A stretch of 64,000 nucleotides of DNA from Polychytrium aggregatum. Lineage: Eukaryota; Chytridiomycota; Chytridiomycetes; Polychytriales. Positions 58,061 through 64,000 of the stretch are shown here, in pieces; position 1 is the stretch's first letter; each line of letters starts with the position of its first letter. The stretch is from the NCBI RefSeq assembly GCF_025602895.1, contig NW_026516253.1, positions 248,001 through 312,000 of the forward strand. The letters run 5' to 3'. The position numbers and the translations under genes are program-made. The notes under the pieces were generated by a model, which saw nothing but the letters and a program-made list of their open reading frames with translations, was not told where the DNA came from and ran no database searches.

Positions 58061-60460
58061 CTAGATCGTAAGTCTCTCGCGATACTGAGACAATAAAGCA
58101 CCCCACATCATGACGAGTCCTTTCTTAAAAAGGAACAGATGAAGGATAACCAAAATGAATGAGTGGCAATGAGCAATATAGGCTCGGGGAAGGCTTTCCA
58201 TCGAGACAAGGTCAGTCGTCATCCAGGAGTCTGGCATCGACTGAGTGGATTTCCACTCACGGAACCAGCCGAACACAATTTCATCTGCAGCATACAGTAG
58301 TTCTGCAGAAGATATTCCAGGGACTGACTTGATTGCCTCGGTGAGCACAGCATCGGCGTCGATGAGCTGGTGAACCGTCTTGAAGTTGGCGGGGTTGGGA
58401 TCGACAGGCTCGGCAAAGGCAGCCTTGAGGGCGGCCACATCGAGCTTCTGGAAGGACCAGCGTTCGTCGGGAAGCTCCTCGATCACAGGAGCAGCAGGCT
58501 TAGACTTGGGCTTGGGCTTGGTTTCCGCGATAGGCGCATTCATGATATCTATGAAACCTCGAGTCATAGCCCGGATAGCCTCAGGATCGCGGAGGCCAGC
58601 CTGAACACAAGACTCCAGCTTGTCGATCGCACGCAACTTCTGCTGGCCCTGCAAGAATTGCTGGAAGAGTGAATTCTTCTCCTCCAATGGGATGGCCGAG
58701 ACCAGAAGGGAGTTGATGTCGGGATCGTCTTCGGCCCGATCTTGGACGTCGCGCTTTCTCTTCAAGGAGACGGTGGCATCCTTGCTCGACACAGCGGTCG
58801 GGGTAACTGTGGGTTCTGTGTGATATGCGGGGTGGTGTGAGTCAATCGCCGTCAAAACGCAATGGGCAATAGCGGATCCCCGGTGGATGGGCACAAATCC
58901 AGCATACTCACCAGCGGCAACAGCAACGTCCTCCATTTCAAGTTCGCCTTGGTCGACAACGATCGTGTCTTCGTCGAGCTCGAACTGGTTCTCATCGGCG
59001 GATGCAAAACTTTCCTGTTCGGATCCACTGTAAATGACAGTGCTACCGACCTCGGATGGGAGCCCGATGCCAGGGAGATGCTCCTCGACAGGAGCATCGT
59101 GGACCGGCTGGACTGGAGCATCGACAGGAGCATCGTCGACCGGCTGGACTGGAGCATCGGTGAGATCGTCCATGATGCTGTCCTCGCAGGGATCGGATTC
59201 GAACTCGGAGTCAGACTTGGAATTGAGATCGGAATCCAACATGAAGTCGGAGTCGTTATCGGCCTCGGACTTCACCTTGAACTCGGAAACGGTGTTGGAA
59301 TCGGCATCGGCATCGGCATCGGCATCGGAATCGGCATCGGCATCGGCATCGGCATCAGACTCGGTGAGGTCGATCAAAACCACAGAAGCGCGAGACTGGG
59401 GCTCCGCGCGAGCCGCTGGGGTCGCTGGAGTAGCGGGAGCCGTTGGGGGAGCATGTGCTGTCATAGTCGCTGGGTCAGTAGGAGCCTTAGGAGCCGCCGG
59501 GGTCGCTGGAGTAGCAGGAGCCGTAGGGGGCGCGCGAGCCGTCGCGAAACCCAAAGGAGCTGCAGAGGCAGTTGGGATCGTAAGAGCCACGGGAAACGTC
59601 GTGACCGTAGGAGCAGTAGGAGCCGCTGAGGCAGTTGGGATCGTAAGAGCCACGGGAAACGTCGTGGGTGCAGCAGTCCAGAGGCCATGCTGGGGATTAG
59701 GGCGAATGAACCAAAAACCATCCACAGTGTCCATCGTTCTCATGATGGTAAAGTTGGAATCAACAACAAGACCCAAGTACATGGAGAATGGCATGAAAAC
59801 GGGATAATGGTGCGATGGATGAATCAGGATACGGGGGATAGGGACATCCTTAGAAGCTGAGATGCGTTTGCCCTCGAATGCGTTGAATCTCGCACGGGGG
59901 GTGATGATGCGATAATCACTCATGGAGTGCTGAAGGAAGAATGGGGCGATGCGGCCGCATTCGGTGGCATCAAAGGGGCAGACGAGAGTGGCATACACAT
60001 GGCAAACGGCGATCAACTCAGAGTCGTCACCAAAGAGATCAAGATGATGGCAGATATCCTTCTGGAAAATGGCGCGGGTGTAATACTCCTCGTTCTTCTT
60101 GATCAAGCCGCGGATAGTTCCACTGAGCCCGACCAATTCGGGGAATATGCGCACCACGGTGGACTCGTACTTGAGGAAGCACTCCAAAAGGAAGAAGATG
60201 TAGCGACGAGCGAGGATGATGTGCTCGGTGCACCAGACAAACCCGGTGAGGACAGGATGGCCGGTGCGGTTCTCTTGGTCACGGCGATTGATGTAAGGGT
60301 TGATCATTTCGTATGTGATGTTCCAGTGATCCTGTTGATTGATCGTCCTACGAACTGGGACGCCGAATGGGGCCTTATTGGGCCAGACAGCCAGAGGATT
60401 GAGCTGGCCGTCCTTGGGGGGGAAGGGTGCGAGGACAGTGCTCTTGGGGATGAAGAACAT
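58061..60460 (-). CDS. Acidic SIM-containing hypothetical protein (799 aa)
   Basis: The family is not recognised. Residues 1-260 look globular (Trp, Cys and aromatic rich: WNITYEMINPYINRRDQENR, VWCTEHIILARRYIFFLLE). Residues 265-350 are Ala/Pro/Thr repeats (APPTAPATPATPAA, TTFPVALTIPTASAAP twice). At 360-366 is VVLIDLT followed by ESD and an Asp-Ala repeat, a textbook-like SUMO-interaction motif with acidic extension. Then comes a long Asp/Glu/Ser region with APVQPVDDAPVDAPVQPV repeats, a basic SLKRKRD (nuclear-signal-like), and a helical C-terminal domain (about 600-740). The last 40 residues are hydrophobic and may be misread 3' sequence beyond an unseen intron. The start is the first ATG after a stop-rich leader. 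Confidence 0.72.
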   Translation of the reverse strand: MFFIPKSTVLAPFPPKDGQLNPLAVWPNKAPFGVPVRRTINQQDHWNITYEMINPYINRRDQENRTGHPVLTGFVWCTEHIILARRYIFFLLECFLKYESTVVRIFPELVGLSGTIRGLIKKNEEYYTRAIFQKDICHHLDLFGDDSELIAVCHVYATLVCPFDATECGRIAPFFLQHSMSDYRIITPRARFNAFEGKRISASKDVPIPRILIHPSHHYPVFMPFSMYLGLVVDSNFTIMRTMDTVDGFWFIRPNPQHGLWTAAPTTFPVALTIPTASAAPTAPTVTTFPVALTIPTASAAPLGFATARAPPTAPATPATPAAPKAPTDPATMTAHAPPTAPATPATPAARAEPQSRASVVLIDLTESDADADADADSDADADADADSNTVSEFKVKSEADNDSDFMLDSDLNSKSDSEFESDPCEDSIMDDLTDAPVQPVDDAPVDAPVQPVHDAPVEEHLPGIGLPSEVGSTVIYSGSEQESFASADENQFELDEDTIVVDQGELEMEDVAVAAGEYAGFVPIHRGSAIAHCVLTAIDSHHPAYHTEPTVTPTAVSSKDATVSLKRKRDVQDRAEDDPDINSLLVSAIPLEEKNSLFQQFLQGQQKLRAIDKLESCVQAGLRDPEAIRAMTRGFIDIMNAPIAETKPKPKSKPAAPVIEELPDERWSFQKLDVAALKAAFAEPVDPNPANFKTVHQLIDADAVLTEAIKSVPGISSAELLYAADEIVFGWFREWKSTQSMPDSWMTTDLVSMESLPRAYIAHCHSFILVILHLFLFKKGLVMMWGALLSQYRERLTI

Positions 60461-60740
60461 TGGGAGGGTAGATCAGAGGACAGAAGGGAAGACTGCGAGG
60501 GCGAGCGAAGCGCTCCCGGTGGCAGCGGGCTTTATGAGGGGGGTATGGGCTGCTGGCGTCGACGGGGGGAGACATGTCGCGCCGAGGCCAACCTCCGCCC
60601 GGTGCGATATGGTGGACCCTGTCCTCTGGCATGCGCAGCAGGCTCTTTCGCCTTTCCGCCGCCCAATGCATGTGATGCCAGGCCAGTCGTATACGTCCCC
60701 CCGTCGCTCCGCGCTCTCGGTACCACCCATGGCCCAGAAG
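60461..60740 (-). promoter_or_regulatory. Upstream region of the 799-aa gene
   Basis: A GC-rich 280-bp region. In gene sense CCTCATAAAGCCCGC, a TATA-like word, lies about 65 bp upstream of the ATG. A CGCGACATGTC word also occurs upstream of GHPLLEPYP gene 2 as GGCGACATGTC. Confidence 0.5.
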
Positions 60741-61156
60741 ATTCGGAAGAGACTCGGAAGAGACGTATCGAGTGGTCGGAAGAGACTCGGAAGAGGAATT
60801 TTTCATGGAGTGTGTTATTATTATCATCTCACACTGAAAACATGGAGAGAATACCACCGCGGAACTCACTCGGAAGTGATTTGGAAGTGAATATGGAGTG
60901 AGAAGCTCTTTTGGGGGCCGGTTGGGGGCATTGGAGAAGAAAAAACAAAAATTTTCAAGAAAAAAAAGATATTCCTGGCCGGGAAGGATTTGGGGCCCAC
61001 GCTCGCATTCATGGAGTGGACTCGGAAGAGACTCGGAAGTGAAGCTCGCTCGATAAACATGGTGTGGGGCTGAAAACTCGTAAGAGACTCGGAAGTGAAA
61101 CGTCGTCGCTTGTGAGCGGGTTGGAAGAGGATTGGAAGAAGGTGTGTGCACTCCAT
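60741..61156. repeat. Intergenic repeat R2, copy 2
   Basis: Second copy of the block at 40335-40874. From 60833 to 61181 I find no difference from 40551-40899. To its left the two copies differ (TGTTATTATTATCATCTC against TGATAATATTATCATTCA) but still share the GACTCGGAAGA words. Confidence 0.82.
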
Positions 61157-62392
61157 TCACTGCATGCATGCCTCGCGAATGAGCCTCTCATAGTGAGACC
61201 AAAGAGCAGCACCATCGTTCTGGGCCATGAGTGATCGCTTGAGCAAGTCGATCAACATGGCTTGAACCCGGGGGTCGTTTCTGGCTGCGATGATGTGGTC
61301 CAGAGGAATGATATCATTCCAGTTCTCAGGGCGATCCCAGGGATGAAATGCACTGGAGGAAATGCTGAGGATTTGCTGGCGTGCTATCATGCTACCATCC
61401 CTGTACGCACTGAGTAGGCTGTACTGATAGAACGTCTTGCAGTTTATCGATCGAGGGAACCCAATTGCGTGCTTCATGCAGTAGAACCTCAGGAGGTTCC
61501 TGTCCCTTTCAGGGAGACTGTGTCCCGACGATTCCGACAACCAATGCCAGACGGACGATGCATGGGGCGCATCTCGAATATACCCGTATTGGCAGATGTT
61601 GTAGATTTCCTGGACAGTGCTGCGATACCCGGCGCGGGCGCATTCGACCAGGAGATCCAAGGCCTGGGTCGGGTTCAAATCAGTACCTCTGCCATATCGA
61701 TAGCATTCGTGGAGAGTGAATTTGACCTTCAGTTTGGATGTGTCCAACGACTTGAGCCACTGAAAGTACGCCTGGTTGATCTCTTCAGATGGTGATCCGA
61801 GGAAAAATTTGCGATGTTCGAGGAGGAAGTCGTCGAGCACCTCGGATTTGTTGCGCAGGACGGAAAGGCTTTTGCTGATGCATTCATCATTCCAGACCTT
61901 GTCCTCAACCACCCACATCGCAGTGGGGACGTGCTTGACCTCGAGGAGTCGTCGTACGATCTGGATTTCGGAGTTGTCTCGGCGGATACGAGATGCGACT
62001 CGGACGAACTCGGCTGAAACCACGGATCTCGGAATGGACTTGAGCCACTTGAGGTTGAAGGGAATCGATCCAGCGGGGAAATACTTGACCAGCTGGGCGC
62101 AGTCGGCAGAGAGAAGTCTGGTGTGGTGTTGCTTGTCGAACCACTCGGCCCAGATACGAATGCCCACAGTCTTGGTCGAGAGCAGAGTCCTCACGTCGCT
62201 GGAAGTTGCCTTGAGCTTCACGAGACTGCAGGCAGGGAGCATCTCGATCAGCTCGGGGATCGAGAGGACGGCCAGGAGGACAGGGTATGTCTCTTCGATT
62301 CCCAAGGAGATCAGCTGCTCATGGAGGCGTTGGCGCTTGGCAGCACGGGTGCTCATCGAGCGGGTGATGCGCTTGGTAGCCTGGGAGGACAT
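61157..62392 (-). CDS. F-box-like / Sel1-like repeat protein, paralogue 2 (411 aa)
   Basis: The same length and plan as the gene at 40875-42110: basic N terminus, F-box-like segment (YPVLLAVLSIPELIEMLPACSLVKL), helical middle, and a Sel1-type unit (HECYRYGRGTDLNPTQALDLLVECARAGY). I judge the proteins roughly 80% identical. The differences look substitution-only, with no frameshift, which suggests both are under coding constraint. The function is inferred as adaptor or scaffold only. Confidence 0.82.
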   Translation of the reverse strand: MSSQATKRITRSMSTRAAKRQRLHEQLISLGIEETYPVLLAVLSIPELIEMLPACSLVKLKATSSDVRTLLSTKTVGIRIWAEWFDKQHHTRLLSADCAQLVKYFPAGSIPFNLKWLKSIPRSVVSAEFVRVASRIRRDNSEIQIVRRLLEVKHVPTAMWVVEDKVWNDECISKSLSVLRNKSEVLDDFLLEHRKFFLGSPSEEINQAYFQWLKSLDTSKLKVKFTLHECYRYGRGTDLNPTQALDLLVECARAGYRSTVQEIYNICQYGYIRDAPHASSVWHWLSESSGHSLPERDRNLLRFYCMKHAIGFPRSINCKTFYQYSLLSAYRDGSMIARQQILSISSSAFHPWDRPENWNDIIPLDHIIAARNDPRVQAMLIDLLKRSLMAQNDGAALWSHYERLIREACMQ

Positions 62393-62448
62393 GGCGATGA
62401 AGGAGAGGTGGTTGGGATCGATGGGGCATGGACGCACCAGCAGCGACC

Positions 62449-62459
62449 TCATATACCCC
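62449..62459 (-). promoter_or_regulatory. TATA-like box of paralogue 2
   Basis: GGGGTATATGAGG in gene sense, 57 bp before the ATG, as in paralogue 1. Confidence 0.65.
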
Positions 62460-63571
62460 ATGCCCAGCGGCGCCTGGGAGACGATGGTGGCCAGGCGACA
62501 GGGTGTCCAAGCCCAGCCCGTATCTCCGCCGTCGCCAGCGCATGGGGCGGGATCCCGGCATGGAGTGCGTATGCGCCACTACCGGTCTCCACCGAGAATC
62601 CCGGCCTCTTCATGACACCACTCCATTGCCCATTGCCACGGCACACATGCTCCACTCCATGGTGATATTTTTCATTGGTTATGGAGAGGAAAAGTATATT
62701 CAGTTCTTTTGATTTCATGAATGTATGGAGTGATCTCGTCGAGTGCCAAAATGTCTCGGTGGAGACGGGAAGCCCCCTCTTTTTTTATGGAGAGGGGACC
62801 GGTGGAAACGGGTGAGAACAGTAACAAATTCCAGATTTCAGACCGTTTTGAATAAAAAAGTGAATTTGAAAAAAACGAAAAATTTGCATTTGCGTTTTTT
62901 TGGGCCAAAGGTCCGGGGAACGACCGGCACTCCATCGTTCACCACCCTCTCACCCGTTTCCACCGAGGAAAAATGACCACACTGAGATCATGGAGAGGAA
63001 AAGTGCTTCGCCCAGCAAACACTCCATTCCATCAGGATGTCCTCACCCGTTTCCACCGGCCATTTCTACCTCTCCACGATTCGTGAGTTGTACGCTCTTG
63101 TGCATTAGATTTTGGTATTCATGGAGTGGGTGTGTCGGGGTTGTGCATTAGATTTTGTATGGAGTGAGTGGTATTTGTACATTCCTTGGTTCTCAAGGAG
63201 TGATGTTGTCGAGTGAGGGTGTGGTTGTGTCGGTGCTGTGTATTAGAAATGGATTTCATGGAGTGAGGATCTTGTCGTCGCTGCCAGCTACCCCAAAATA
63301 CAGAAAATTCAAAAAATTTCAATTTCTTTCCTGACCAGGGGTTTCAGCCAGCTCATCCAGGACCCATGGAGTGAGGTGGGTTTCAGAGCGAACAAGACCA
63401 CTCCACGAACCATGGAGACGTTTCGGGTCGTGTGTATTAGAGCGGATCAGCTGTGCATCAGGCATGGAGTGGGACGTGCATCAGGACGACGGATTTCTGC
63501 ATGAGCCGTGGAGTGGGCGTGTATTACGGGCGCGACAGTTCCCACAACATCGGTGTGGAGTGGGATGCAAT
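62460..63571. other. Host intergenic DNA with repeat R1 copy 2
   Basis: No gene is supported. It contains GGGATCCCGGCATGGAGTGCG near 62550 (also at 36940). An inverted pair of GGTGGAAACGGGTGAG (62801-62816 with 62949-62964, and a further copy at 63042) is present. The R1 repeat copy (about 63080-63540) is collinear with 36950-37480 and much diverged. D4 cuts it at 63572. Confidence 0.72.
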
Positions 63572-63880
63572 TGTAACGTCCACTACTGGGACGTTGGGGC
63601 AAGACGGGGAGGGAGGGGGTACAAGACAAGACAGGACGGGGCAGAACAGGGCGGTGCTAGGCTACTCTAGCGGACGGGTGAGCTCGGGGAGCACTTACGT
63701 TTATTCACGATAAAACCGAACTCCAGACAAACGGGGGGAACGGGGGCAACCCGCAGGTATACCCTGCGGTGGCCTGCCTGCGGTGCGTGAAAACGCAAAG
63801 CGCAGCACAGGTCACGACCCACTGCGCCGCGCAGTACGCGCAGTACGCGCAGCACAGCGTCGGAGATACCATCTCCTACA
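63572..63880 (-). repeat. D4 3' LTR
   Basis: 309 bp with the D family ends. Its sequence is closer to D1-D3 (GGGGAGCAC) than to D0 (GGGAAGCAC). Confidence 0.93.
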
Positions 63881-63889
63881 CTCCCACAC

Positions 63890-64000
63890 TTAAGAAGGCT
63901 TCCTGCGAGGAGCCCTGCGTGTGCTCTTTATTTGGGGCTCCTCGAGGTGTTTACCGTATTTACTCAGCTCCTCGGGTGCATGGGACAAGTCCTCCAGTGT
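63890..64000 (-). CDS. D4 Pol, C-terminal end (partial)
   Basis: The last 36 codons of a D-family Pol, ending RRAPRRKPS, identical to D1-D3 where visible. It is partial because the window ends here. Confidence 0.88.
   Translation of the reverse strand, partial: TLEDLSHAPEELSKYGKHLEEPQIKSTRRAPRRKPS

Larger units (their letters stand above)
63572..64000 (-). mobile_element. Family D copy D4, 3' end (continues beyond the window)
   Basis: This minus-strand D element starts with a 309-bp LTR (63572-63880). The pol stop codon (63890-63892) and the end of the chromodomain region follow, up to the window edge. The left flank is GCAAT in host repeat DNA. Its other end and target duplication are outside. 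Confidence 0.93.

Noticed and set aside
1-64000. tRNA, rRNA or bacterial-type operon signals
   Set aside because: I looked for tRNA-like folds and CCA-adjacent acceptor stems, rRNA words and Shine-Dalgarno-led gene strings, and saw none beyond the retroelement primer sites.

Overview
The window is eukaryotic and most likely from a filamentous or basidiomycete-type fungus. The evidence is compact intron-poor host genes with Kozak-like starts, F-box proteins, and chromodomain-bearing Ty3/gypsy LTR retrotransposons with 5-bp target duplications. There are no bacterial operons or ribosome binding sites. The exact phylum cannot be read from the sequence. About 47 kb of the 64 kb is retrotransposon, from five families that I call A to E.

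Left block (1-36568): a nest of retrotransposons with no host gene. The oldest layer is a family C gag fragment (7835-8624). Family B inserted into it (760-bp LTR split by a later insertion, plus integrase at 15121-16336). Family D copy D0 inserted into the B integrase, and family E copy E1 (16423-22758) inserted into the D0 LTR. Family A copy A1 also entered the C gag. A2 (1296-7014) inserted into A1 pol, and A3 (8699-14417) into the B LTR. A tandem pair of D elements (D1-D2, three LTRs, 25944-36568) sits against D0 pol on the left and a broken host gene on the right. Target duplications support A2 (CCTAC), A3 (GGTAA), E1 (GGTGC), E2 (CGGGC) and D3 (GCAGG). The D1-D2 array has none.

Host block (36569-45680 and 57507-63571): five probably intact genes on the left side: a coiled-coil protein, an F-box protein with a Cys cluster, an F-box-like/Sel1-like protein, and two tandem members of an unrecognised family sharing a GHPLLEPYP domain. 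A decayed third member also lies here. On the right are a 799-residue acidic protein with a SUMO-interaction-type motif and a second F-box-like/Sel1-like paralogue. Intergenic DNA carries dispersed repeats rich in the word CATGGAGTG and a 349-bp block that appears identical at two places 20 kb apart. A 33-bp minisatellite was split by E2 (45681-57506, minus), which was itself split by D3 (49433-54899). A minus-strand D copy (D4) runs off the right edge.

How the parts work together: each complete retroelement encodes Gag and a protease-RT-RNase H-integrase-chromodomain polyprotein in the -1 frame. In families A, D and E the overlap holds a slippery heptamer followed 5-7 nt later by a stem-loop. 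A and D share a primer-binding site whose first TG, joined to the last A of the LTR, makes an ATG. The host genes look like a rapidly evolving, duplicated, repeat-rich (perhaps subtelomeric) neighbourhood rather than a pathway cluster.
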